64,000 nucleotides of DNA from Gliomastix tumulicola (lineage: Eukaryota > Ascomycota > Sordariomycetes > Hypocreales > Bionectriaceae): contig BCHX01000002.1 in NCBI GenBank assembly GCA_001599755.1, positions 248,001 to 312,000 of the forward strand, given 5' to 3'. The notes below the pieces were generated by a model, which worked only from the letters and a program-made list of their open reading frames with translations, was not told where the DNA came from and did no database searches. Both the position numbers and the translations under genes were made by a program. Of this stretch, positions 10,533 through 21,504 are shown in pieces (the stretch's first letter is position 1; every line of letters begins with the position of its first letter).

Positions 10533-12897
10533 ATGGTTCGCTACGTACCTCATCCTCTGTCCGCCCTCTCGGCGGAGGAGACGGCACTTGCTCGAGACGT
10601 TGTCCTGGCAGCCTCACCCGGCGAAGTCATCCAATTCCGCATGATCTACCGCCAGGAGCCCGACAAGGCCCAGCTGATACCCTTCCTGGAGCTTGAGCAC
10701 ACTGGCAACCTCAGATCTGACTCCCCCCGACCGCCCCGAGTTGCCCGGGTGCATTACGTGAGGACAAACCGGGGATCTGAGCGTCTGGCGGATGAGATTG
10801 AGGCATCGGTGGATCTCGACTCACGAACGGTCGTCTCGAAAGAGGTCGTAGGGCAAGAGTTCCTGGCCGGACTCAGCACGTAAGTCAACTTTGAGCCTCG
10901 ATTTCTGTCCCTCCTTGCGTAAACAGAACTGACTTGGTGCTCGGGGGTTAGATGGGAATTTGATATCCTATTAGAGACATGCAAGTCCTCTGCCCTGTTC
11001 AAGGAGAGGGTCGCAAAGTTCACTCTGCCCGACGGGTTCGATATCATCGTCGAGCCATGGCCGTACGGCGGAATGGATCAGCCCGGTGGTGTTCGCCGGT
11101 ACTTCCAGGGCCTGTGCTTCGCCATCGACAGGCGCAGCGGCAACCAGGACTCCAACTACTACTCCTACCCCCTGCCCATCATCCCCGTGATGGACTTCGA
11201 GCGCAGGGAAATCATCAGGATCGACGAGCTCGCAACCGGAGGCGGTGATGATCCTCTAGCCCCCATTGGCCAACGGACTGGCGCTGTCATTGATCACTGC
11301 GCCCCAGCGGAATATGTCCCTGAGCTGCTGCCTGGGGGCGTCCGTAAGGACCTGAAGCCTCTGAGCGTCATTCAACCTGAAGGCCCCAGCTTCAGCATCA
11401 AGGACGAGTCTCTTGTCGAATGGCAGAAGTGGCGCTTTCGTGTCAGTTTCAACCCGCGCGAAGGCGCTGTGCTTCACGACATTTGCTACGACGGACGCAA
11501 AGTTCTGTACCGTCTTTCAGTAAACGAGATGGTGAGCAGTCTTCATCACGAACAATATCTCTCTGTTCACATCATCTCACATTGATGCATACACACACAG
11601 ACCGTGCCGTACGCCGATCCGAGAGCGCCTTTCCATCGCAAACAGGCCTTTGACTTTGGCGATGGGGGCATTGGCCACGCAGTCAACCAGTTGACCTTGG
11701 GGTGCGATTGCTTAGGTGTCATAAAGGTGAGATGGCAACTGATGAGCGAGCATTGACGGATGCCGTTGTTAACCACGTGGGCAGTATTTCGACGGAATTC
11801 TCGTCGACGCCGCTGGCCGACCAGAGAAGGTGCCCCATGTCATCTGCCTGCATGAGCAAGACAACGGGATCGGTTGGAAACATACAAACTGGATGACCGG
11901 CCGTGCTGTGTCCACCCGCCAGCGAGAGCTGGTTGTCCAGTTCATCATCACCCTCGCCAATTACGAATATGTGTTCAACGTGAGTGTTCGCCAAAGTGTC
12001 TCCCTTAGTCCCCCCTCACTCTAACCTCGTTTTCAACAGTACAAATTCAACCTTGCTGGCGCCATATCTGTCGAGACTCGAGCTACGGGCATTGTCTCCG
12101 TTGTGAACATAGACGAAGGTAAAACGGCGCCCTGGGGTAATGTTGTTAACCCCGGCGCACTCGCACAGAACCACCAGCACATCTTCTGTGTACGCATCGA
12201 CCCTGCCATTGATGGGCATAGGAATACCGTGGTGCAGTCTGATTCGCTCTCATTGCGCATGGATGCAAGGACAAATCCCCACGGCAACCTGTACGAAGTC
12301 CGAGAGACGAAACTAGTCACATCGGCTGGTTTCGACGCCAAACCCGAGAGCAATCGCGTCTACAAGATTCAGAACCTGGACGTGAGGAATCCAGTTTCAG
12401 GTAAACCAGTTGGCTACAAGATCACGCCGCCGCCCACCCAGAAAGTCCTCGCCGATCCCAACAGCATCCAGGCGAAGAGGTGCCAGTTCACAAAGCACCA
12501 CCTGTGGCTCACCAAGTACCGCGACCACGAGCTGTATGCAGCTGGAGAGTACCCTCTTTCAAGCAGGGCCGAGACCAACGGCGTCGCTGACATGGTGGCC
12601 CGGAACGAGGATCTGCTCCAAGAGGACGTCGTTGTCTGGAGCGTGTTTGGCCTGACGCATAACCCTCGCGTTGAAGATTGGCCAGTGATGTGAGTCGAAA
12701 ACTTTTCCTTCCTATCTTGCTGCCACAAGTCGTCAAAAAGTCTGACCATTAGTAGGCCTGTTGAGACCATGGAACTACACATAACGCCCGTCGACTTCTT
12801 CACCGCAAACCCGGCCATTGATGTGCCCAGCACTAAGGATATGTCCTCTCAACTGACGAACGGGTCTTGCTGTAGATCGGAGCAGCCTAAGCTCTGA
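10533..12897 (+). CDS. copper amine oxidase (TPQ-dependent primary-amine oxidase)
   Basis: Oxidises a primary amine to aldehyde, NH3 and H2O2. Six exons: 10533-10879, 10952-11531, 11601-11726, 11785-11979, 12040-12689, 12756-12897; 679 residues, all joins in frame. Residues seen: topaquinone Tyr411 in the NYEY motif, catalytic base Asp327 in QAFDFGDGG, copper ligands His461 and His463 in NHQH and His623 in GLTHNPRVEDWPV; their spacings (84, 50/52 and 212 residues) match bacterial and fungal homologues. There is no signal peptide. The last residues are EQPKL; PKL is a weak PTS1-like tripeptide, and peroxisomal location is known for yeast amine oxidases. The neighbouring permease and aldehyde dehydrogenase would provide uptake and the next step. 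Natural substrate not readable. Confidence 0.96.
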
Positions 12898-13012
12898 AGT
12901 GTGTAGTCGCGCTGGGAGAGTGGAACAAGGCTTTGCTTAGAAAAGATAAAGAAAAGATAAAGAAAATCATATCAGACAGCTTATGCGATGTTGAGGTCGA
13001 ACTGATGCTGCG

Positions 13013-15148
13013 TTAGTCTCGTGGCTGACCGCGTGAAGGAACCCGCCACTTACTCTTGCCCACCCACAAAGGCCACGGCAGTCCCGGCTCATGATCGCGA
13101 ATCTCCCAGATGTTCTCGAGCGCGGCGACCAAATCCCCGCGATTGTACGCGATCCCGCCAGGATTACGCAACCTCTCCTTGATCACGTCCCTCACACTCC
13201 AGTCTGTCGCCTCGCAGCCCGCCACGAACAACGGGAAGATGGTCGAGTACGACACGTGTGAGGTGACGTTGATCTTGGCGATCTCGTCCACGACACGGTG
13301 CACCTGCTTCCTGACGAAGGGCGTCGTGAATGGAAGGCAGCGGAGTCTCGCGTAGAGCAGGACGTTGCTGGCGGCGTACATGGATTCGTTGAGGGCGATG
13401 ACGGCTGCTGGATCCATGCTGCCGGGAACAGGTGCGCTCTCCTCCAGGTCACAGTCTCGCGCGTGGAGAAGCATCTCCTCCACCTCGGCTATCTGTGTGG
13501 CCTGGTCCGTCGTCAACTCGTAGTCAACGCCCGGATGGTCCATGTAAAACAGCTGTGCCTCGAGCAAGCTGCCGATTCGTAGCAAGGGGTTGACAAGGCG
13601 GGGAGAGAATGTGTAGATCGGATGGCTGACCCAGCCTCGAAAGGCCGTGAAGTATTTCCGGGTCAGTTCCTCGTTTTTCATTTCAATAGTTCGACAAATC
13701 TGGCCGCCCAGCGGCTGCTTGGTCCATGTCAGGGCGCAGAGTGTAGATATGACAGCCCATCGAAACTCGGTAAGCGGCACTTCATACGCAGACGTCTGTG
13801 AGTCTTGCGCGACCGAGTTGATCTTGGCCAGGAATTTCGAAACCCAACTCGAGCCCATCCGCAGATAGCGCATGTCGCCATGCTGTTCACTTGAGAAGAA
13901 GTGCAACAATGGCAACGCATATATCATGGACAGAAAGTGGCTGCCGTCATCTTCCTGCTCTGATAGCTGGCGCTGGAGTGCATGAGAAGCTTCTGAGCTG
14001 CTCAGTCGTCTCACAGCCGCAAAGTCGGGTCGACCCTGGCGGAGCTGATACTGAGTGGCACTGAAAGAGAAGACAGCGTTGCGGAGAGTTTTGTTCCTCA
14101 ACGACAACTGCGGCAAAGACGTAAGATACGGGTGCTGAAAGCCGTACAGATGGCCCACGTCTGCCCAGTCGAGACAGAGGAAGTCATTTTCGGCGACGGA
14201 GAGGAAGTACCGCCACAGGAATCGTCGCTCGGAAGAGGCAAGCATGTCGTCGGGCCAAGGCATGGGGCAGTAAAGAATACTGGCAGGTTGACCCGCCCTG
14301 GGGAAGTCGACGGACGAGATGAGAGCATTGATTGGGTCGTCTGGAGGATCTTCGTCGAGCAGAGCGTCTCCCTCGATGAATGCCAGATCCAACTGAGACA
14401 GACCTGAGCTAGGTCTAGGAGACGAGAGGGGAACCAAAGCCCGATGGTAGTTCTGGAGAGGCTGGTTGATTATGCCTGTGTGGCCCGTGAACTCGACGTC
14501 GGTGACTCCTGAAAGATCAGGCAACGTGTGATCGGGCAACTCGGAGTTGTCAACCCCATCCTCAAATACAATGCCGCCCGTAAGACCTTCAAAGTCCAGA
14601 CTGATTGTGTCGCGGCGTTCTGTCAATCCAAGATCTCCGGTATCGGTGAACAAGGTAACGAGAGGGTCCGCCGCAGGCGCATCTGGTGGTGCATTGAAGA
14701 CACGGCTCGGGCTCCGTGGGCGAGGCGGCACTTCTGGCTGGGCCGCCGAGTCGTCACATAAGGAAGCGTCGATGTCATGGCTGGGGGCTTGGTCTTGTCG
14801 GTGCAGGGTCCATTGAGTACTAGTAGGCAGCGTGCAGAATGCCAACGACCCTGTTATCGGTGACAGGCTCCTCGGTTCATGTGCCGGCGGTCGCTTCGGG
14901 CTGAAATCGGCTGCTGTCGCGACTTTGAACGTCTTTGACCGACAGGCGTGGCCGTGCTTGACACATTGAGAGCATCGCGGGAGCTTGTGATCGCACTGTA
15001 GACTGGATCAACGACCGCGTCTGTGCCCTGAATCTCCCTCATTCTCAAGATACGTCCCTCCCGCTAGCAATTGGTGTGGGCACTCTACCTTCCGTTTCTT
15101 ACGCGAACATTGCGAACATGCACCTCCCCTTCGTGGGATCTCTATCAT
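13013..15148 (-). CDS. Zn2Cys6 transcription factor with split zinc cluster
   Basis: Fungal binuclear-zinc regulator, 680 residues. Exons 15148-15089 and 14995-13013; the 93-nt intron 15088-14996 (donor GTAGAG, acceptor CTACAG) cuts the zinc cluster in two. Exon 1 encodes only 20 residues, ending ACSQCSRKKRK; exon 2 starts CDHKLPRCSQCVKHGHAC, so the join gives C-x2-C-x6-C-x6-C-x2-C-x6-C exactly. Without exon 1 the gene looks like a regulator lacking its DNA-binding domain. The rest is an acidic, Pro/Ser-rich linker (about 60-230) and a C-terminal fungal-specific regulatory region with helical segments (LSLRNKTLRNAVFSFSATQY, MYAASNVLLYARLRCLPF). It converges on the copper amine oxidase gene (115 bp between stops), and is the obvious local candidate to regulate it. 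Confidence 0.88.
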
Positions 15149-15624
15149 GGGGGCTGTAGCGATGATTGGAGCTTTCAAGTTGGCTGTCGAGTGCGCACGC
15201 TGCAGGATGTGGAGGAGAAAAAAATGCTGATGGTCCTAACTCCGGGTGGTGGCAGATGGTTTGGCCTTTTCTTCTCCCTGCCGGCGGTTCTTATCTCTGC
15301 CAACACCGCCACATAACGCAGCTCCAGGTGTGGTGGGGAAGTGGATTCTCCTACAGTGGTCTATCTCCCCTTCTACGCCTATTGGAAAGGCGTAGAGACT
15401 GAACCCCAGGCGAGACAGATGCTAGACTGACGCTAATGCACTGTGCGCGGGGTCAGAAGCACAGGACGAGCGTTGAGCATCTCAGTACTCACACAGCTTT
15501 CAGTCAAGTGTGGGGAGCATCTGTTCACCGAGACACATGCAAGTCCTCACAATGAGCCAGTCGCTATATGAAGATTAAGCTAACCAATGTGCCTCGAACA
15601 TCTTTACAAATAAACATACTCGAA
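15149..15624. other. intergenic region upstream of the first Zn2Cys6 gene
   Basis: About 0.48 kb between the regulator start and the amidohydrolase stop, both on the minus strand. It should hold the regulator promoter; no further feature seen. Confidence 0.6.
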
Positions 15625-17713
15625 CTAGTGCTTGTATCGGTGAGAACTCACTGCATGGTCACAGGCACTTCGCTCTCGAAGCCTCTGCACTGCCTGCTTT
15701 CCTTCTGCCGAGAGAAACTGGCCTTGCACGCCTCCCATACTCCGCGTATTTACGAAGCTGCTCGTCGTGTCATTGTTCGGAAACTTTGCCGTGACCCCGT
15801 TCTTAAAGTCCACCCCGTCAGCGATGTACACGACTTCGCCGCCGAGCATCGTGAGCAAGGTCTTCTGTCGCGCAAGCTCCTCCTCGGGCACCTCGAAGTA
15901 GTTGGCTTGCAGGACAATCACATCCGCAAGTTTCCCAACTTCCAGCGATCCGATGTAATCGCCAGCTCGGACGAACTCAGAGCTCTCGACAGTGATCGCA
16001 CGCAGTGCAGCTTCTCGTGAAAGAGCAGCACCCGGTAGACCAGGACCGTCATACGGTGCCCCCTGCGAGGCCGGCGAGTTTGGGTTGGTAGGATCGCCAG
16101 ATCTCGTAACTCCAACCTTGATTGCGAGCCATTCATCGAGAGGATCAATCTAGCATGCAAGTAAGCATTGGACCTAAGGCTCCTCAGTGTGTGCGTGCAT
16201 GCATGCATTCATGAAAACTCACGGGCCAATCGCTACCATAAACAATGCGGGTGCCAAACTTGGCAATGTCTCCGAATGCCTCGAGGTGCTGAGAGCGGGT
16301 AGGACCCAAGCTCCGAAGAGTATTCGGGACCCAGACCGAGCTCGACTGGGCCCATTGGAAGCTCATGATAGGGTCTGCCTCGAGCTCCGCGAATCGCGGC
16401 CAGTCGCTTGGGTCCGTCAGCTCGTTGTGGGCGAGGCCAATCTTATAGTCGTCGTGTTCTGGGTGCCGCGTGCGGAAATCCTCCAAGGCATCGAGGGCAA
16501 TCCGAACGGCACCATCCCCATCAACGTGAATCTGAGCGTCGATCTTGTTGAGGAAGAGGGACTCCAAGGTAGCACCCAGTATGTCCCGGGGCCAGTATGC
16601 CGGCGGATCGATCTTGGGATTTGGCTCCCATGGTCCAGACGTATCGTTGTTCAGAGGGCTCAAGTACGGCTCGAGAAGGTGGCCAGTGCTTGCCGGGTAC
16701 AGAATCACACCGTCGACATACAGCTTGACTGCGTGCCACTTCAAAGCTGGCTCCGCCTTAAGCTCTGCAGGGTCGTTGTAGGCCGCCGTGACGTTGAGGA
16801 CGTCTTCCACCAAAGGGGCGACATCAGCAGTCGAGTCTGGTGCATCGATGCGGTAGTCGAAAAACCCTCTGGCGCTGAGCTGTCCCTGCTTCCGAATAGC
16901 TTCAAAGGTCTCAGCAGTGTCAGCACTGGAGGCAGCATCTTGAAACGTGGTGACGCCTTGCTCGCGCAACAGCTTGAGAGCAGATCGAGCTGCGTTGATA
17001 TTGTCCTCCGGCGTCGGAGGGGCTGGCCCGGTCAACAGCCCACCGGCGTTATCTTGGAGAAGGCCGGACGGCTCGGAAGAGCCAGGGAGACGCTCAACGA
17101 TACCACCTGCGGGATTTGGCGTGGATGATGTGATTTGGGATGCTTCCAGAGCAGCTGTATTGACCCAACTTGTGTGCCTGTCCGCAGAGCGCACCACAAG
17201 CGGTCGTTTGGTTTTCAGCGAGTCCAGCTCTTTCTTGGTCACCCCGCCCGTCACGTCAGAGAGGTGGTAAATATCAAGAGCAATGACCTCCATCCAATCA
17301 CTGTCGGCTTTGTCGGGCTCAGCATCCAAGCATCCCTGGATATGGTCGAGGACTTGGTCAAGGCCCAGTGGCTGGTAGTTCAGGGAACACTTGAGAAGGC
17401 CAGCACCGCCACTGAGCATATGCATGTGTGCATCTACCAGTCCAGGCATAGCCATGCGTCCTTCGAGATCAAACACTGCCGTGTTTGGGCCCGTGAATAG
17501 CTTCGCGCAGTCGTCATTTCCGAGAAAGGTGATGCGGCCATGTCGAACAGCCATTGCCTGGTGTCTCGAGGAACTGTCGTCAAGTGTGTATATGGAGCCA
17601 TTGATAAAGACGGTGTCGGCATGTCTGGAGGTCTTGCACGAAGCAGGAACGGAAAAGAAGCCTGCCAGTAACAAGCTGGTCAGTAAGGCCGGGAGACGAG
17701 CCATGGTGTTCAC
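15625..17713 (-). CDS. amidohydrolase family 3 (YtcJ-like), secretory N-terminus
   Basis: Metal-dependent hydrolase of the amidohydrolase superfamily (PF07969-like). Exons 17713-16223 and 16149-15625; the intron 16222-16150 (GTGAGT..GCTAG) joins the metal-site motif GSDWP to IDPLDEWLAIKVGVTR, giving 671 residues. Residues 7-25 form a hydrophobic stretch followed by PASCK, a likely signal peptide, so it probably enters the secretory route. Metal ligands: His96 and His98 in VDAHMHMLSGG, a conserved His in AQIHVDGDG, and the Asp of GSDWP. The end of the catalytic barrel returns to an IGSLEVGKLADVIVL strand typical of the composite beta-sandwich domain. Substrate unknown; amide, carbamate or cyclic amide. 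Divergent from the second Zn2Cys6 regulator. The alternative ATG at 17704 is possible. Confidence 0.9.
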
Positions 17714-18499
17714 TATTGGAGGAACAAAGTCGGTGGCGATGATGGGTCAATCTTTAATGATGATAAACTCTGAGCCAGCGCTGGCGGCAGCTCCAATGTT
17801 CAAATCGTATCGATCTATTCCAACGTATCTTATGAAGCCACGAATGCCCTTCTACAGTAGCGTTCTCGATGACAGGCCCAGACGTTGTCACGAGGGGTCG
17901 GGTTTTTCTCCAATTCGGGTAAGCCAAGCAATACCAATTCAAGATACTCTGGACCACGTCCTCAAAGATAAGGTTAGAAACAAAATCCCCGCTCGAAAGC
18001 AACCGATATAATAGACGTAATATCGATTGTGAGGCATTCGTGCCGTCTGTCCCGCGTTGCGGTAACAATGCCCTTTTGGGTTAGACTCTGATTACAGGGA
18101 GAGTGGCAGGGGATTCTTCAGCTTGAGCCACCCTGAACCCGCCTGAAGTTCCAACCAATAGATGCCTGAGCCGTTCCTGCGTATGGCCGAATAAAGCGGC
18201 AAGAGGTGGAGTGGGCTTGGAACAGTCGGAGTTGGGTTGGGCTGTGCTAGTCAGATGGGAAAGATACTTGTGCAGTAACAGACTGCGGAGTGGAAGCTCC
18301 CTAAAATGATAGTGCCCAAGTTCAGCACCAGTTGCCCCACTATCGCAACAGCTGGTTCCTTTTCCTCCAGGCCTGGCCAAAACGTGCTTCATCTCTCTCA
18401 CTCCGCACGACAACCCCAGACTGTGACTCCATCCCTGGGCACACGCTTCTGCACGACTCTTTGCTACTGTCTGCCAGGAGCACAGACAGTTGCAGGACC
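17714..18499. other. divergent region, amidohydrolase / second Zn2Cys6 gene
   Basis: 786 bp between two divergent starts, so both promoters sit here. Frames running into it from the amidohydrolase are antisense extensions. No strong motif seen. Confidence 0.6.
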
Positions 18500-20866
18500 A
18501 TGAGCTCCACACCACGGACGAGCATGAGGAGCGGCCAGGAACACACAGCTCGACGGCCGAGGCGGTTGCTAGCAGCGTGAGTGAGAACAGCCTCCATACT
18601 GAGCTGCAGACATCTGAACTCATAAGCATGTAGGTGCCATCGATGTCATCTGCACAAGATCAAGTGCTCTGGAGATCATCCCTGCCGATCATGCGTATCC
18701 TCCAGCGAGGCAAGCAACTGCGTCTTCCCCGCGAAGGAGCGCAAGATCACCGTCACAGAGAGGTCAGTGCCGTCCTTACATTTCACCAAGCAAAGTGCTG
18801 AGACGTATCCATGCTCTGTATAGCTATCTGAAGAAGCTTGAAGCAGACAGCAAGCGGCTAGAGCAGCTCACGCAGCAGAATCCAACACCGATCACCACTA
18901 TCCCCCAGGCAGCCACCCCAGTCACCGCGACCACCACAGACAATGACGAAGACATGTCGCCCGCCCTCTCCCCCGAGGAGAGCAGAATGCTCAATCCCTT
19001 GTTTGACGGGCAGTCTGAGAATCAGTCAATCCACGCACGTGCCTCCTCCGCCCCAGATCTGGGCTTCATCGGCGAGGCCTCGTGCGCCGCCTTCAGCAAC
19101 CGCCTTCTGCAGTGCCTCGACGACTCGCACACGCCACCTTCGACGGCGGGCTTCTCAAACTACTACCGCGTCGGAAGCGGTGAGCAGCGCGTCCTTGTCG
19201 ATCCCGGCCGCGATTTTCCGGACAGGATGCACGCCAAACTCCTGCTCAACGTGGCGCGGCGGTTCATCGGCAATTACCACCCACTGTTCCTCGAGGTGTC
19301 GTTCATGAGAGAGATCGACGCCGTCTACCGCGGCGAGGTGACGCCCAAGGCTCTCTGGCTGTGCAAGTTCTACGCACTCATGTGCTTGGGCGAGATATAC
19401 ACGAATCGACGAGGTGTCGAAGATTGCAGGATCCCCGGAACCGATTATTACATGAGGGCCGTCAACACGCTACCGGAAGCGTACGAGGAGCCATCGTTGT
19501 TGCAGGTCGAAGTTCTCACACTGCTGGTAAGTGTTGTGTCTGTCCACTTTTTTCTGTTCCAGATGCTCATAAGTTCAGGCGTGGGCTTCCAACATTTTCG
19601 GTCGCGTTAGAACAGCTTTCTGCTACGCGGGCACGGCCATGAGACTAGCGACGAGCATTGGCCTGCACAGATCAGCAGCGAATCTCACGATTCTTACGCC
19701 CGTCGAGCGAGAGTGCCGGAGGCGGACGTGGTGGGTGCTCTACTTCTTTGAGCGCTTCTCTGCCTCGAAGCTGGGGCAGCCGGTCATGCTGAGGGACGAC
19801 GATATTGACGTCGAACTTCCGAGTATGGATGGCCTTACGGACGAAGAGAAAGCCGAGTTTCTTGACCCTATACCGATCGTCACCAACATCAAACTTGGCC
19901 GGATCATCGGCAACATCAGTACGATTGAACTTCACTCCAGAGGATGGTCCTAGTGGCCGATACTGACCAAGACTTTTAGTGACGGACATCTATGGGATTC
20001 CCAAGAACACAAGCGCCTTGTGCATACACCGAGTCCACGGGATACTGAAGCAACTGCGAGTCTGGCACGACGAACTGCCTCCTGCGATGCGCCTCCAAGA
20101 ACGTGGCACCCCGCGGCCTGTGGTCAGTCTTCATCTGGCCTACAACCAATGCATTATCCAGACCACGCGGCCCGTCCTTCTGTATCTCTTCAAGTCGCGA
20201 TTTCAACTCGGTGCTAAGAGCGGCCAAGGAACGGATGACTCCGCGCAGCAGCCGAAGCAAAGCTTCTCTTCTATCACGCTGGCCCTCGCAGAGAGTTGCG
20301 TGAACGCCGCTCAGGCATCGAGCCGCATCGCTGAAGGCCTGTTCCTCGACGGCTCCCTGGCGACCTTCGGATACTGGGACGCGCACCATTTCTTCTCGGC
20401 GGCATTGATCCTCATTATTTCGGCCGTGATGAAGCCGGGCATCGCCACATCGGATGCGCTCGAGACGCTACTGAGCATCCTACGGACGATGAAGAAAGAC
20501 GGCAACATCCCGGCCGTGGACTTTTGCGAGCGGCTATCACACATTCAGTCGCGAGTGGCGAGCCTGGTGGCGGGAGAGGCATTCCCGTTGGGCTCCTCAT
20601 TCCCGCCGACCGCCGGCGAACCCGGTGATGCTCCTCTTCCTGCTGGTCAAACTGATACCCTCGTGGGTGGCTTTCAGCCGTTAGAGATGCCGCTGGGACA
20701 GTCAACTGCTATGGGATACGGAAGTGTCGATATCCTCGGGAACCCTCTGATTGAGAGCTTCCTCGACGAGCATCGTGGCCCCTGGCCCGAGTCTTTGTTC
20801 TCAGAGGACGGGCCGCTGAAGGAGTTTGCGTCGGCCTTTGAAGAGCCGTTCCTCTTCCACGTTTGA
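18500..20866 (+). CDS. Zn2Cys6 transcription factor with fungal-specific regulatory domain
   Basis: Five exons: 18500-18576, 18634-18762, 18824-19526, 19579-19918, 19980-20866; 711 residues, frame kept at each join. Exon 1 gives MSSTPRTSMRSGQEHTARR; the first cysteine codon follows the first intron. Zinc cluster: CHRCHLHKIKCSGDHPCRSC then VSSSEASNC, i.e. C-x2-C-x6-C-x5-C-x2-C-x8-C. It is followed by the linker and SYLKKLEADSKRLEQL coiled coil used for dimerisation. The fungal_trans domain (PF04082 type) spans about 190-430, with AMRLATSIGLHRSAA and RRRTWWVLYFFERFSASKLG. It is divergent from the amidohydrolase and upstream of an MFS permease on the same strand, so it could control either. In-frame upstream ATGs (from 18332) give an unlikely leader. 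Confidence 0.92.
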
Positions 20867-21504
20867 AATTGCAGGCTTCTCGTCCCGAATGAAGATCATG
20901 AGATACCGCGACTCTTACTCTTATCATCTCCTGGATCTGTTCCCTCCACTCCAGGTCATGGCAGCTCCACCAGACACGCGAAGTCGTTGATATTTGGTAA
21001 TAGGAAACGCCGGACTATCCTCAATCTGGCAGCTGAACGGCCACCCATGGCGTCATGCGTGGCTCCCGGCAATTCTTCAGTTGCCGAACAAACGCTCCAA
21101 CACTCGGCAAAACGCCACCACGCCGACTCCTCCCACCGAGAGCCACTGATAACAGGAGTTCTCTGTGGACAGGACAGACACTGGGCCGGGGATACAATCA
21201 GGCCATCTCACTGGCTCGTCAATCCGCGGATTGCCTATCGAGCTTAACTGGACTCCTTGTCACCTTGGCCATCTCCACCCCTAATCTGGGGTCTGGTCGT
21301 GGGAGGAGATAGCCAGGCAACGAGAGGAAAAAAAGTTGGGGTTTGTGGTTTGAGGATCGTCTTTCTACTTAAGTTGACATCATCTTCCAGAAAAAAAGGG
21401 AGGCGAAAATTCACCGCTCATCCCCCCTCTCACCATCCACTCCCGACGCAACTCTCCCCTGAGCAGCATCGCCAACCTGTCTTGTCCCAGTCACAGCAAT
21501 CACG
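20867..21504. other. intergenic region before the Dal5-like permease
   Basis: About 0.64 kb between tandem genes, ending in a C/T- and A-rich stretch before the permease ATG. No coding sequence supported. Confidence 0.6.

Noticed and set aside
16187..16220. TGCATGCA run in the amidohydrolase intron
   Set aside because: Alternating purine-pyrimidine run in a short intron; no evidence of a functional element.
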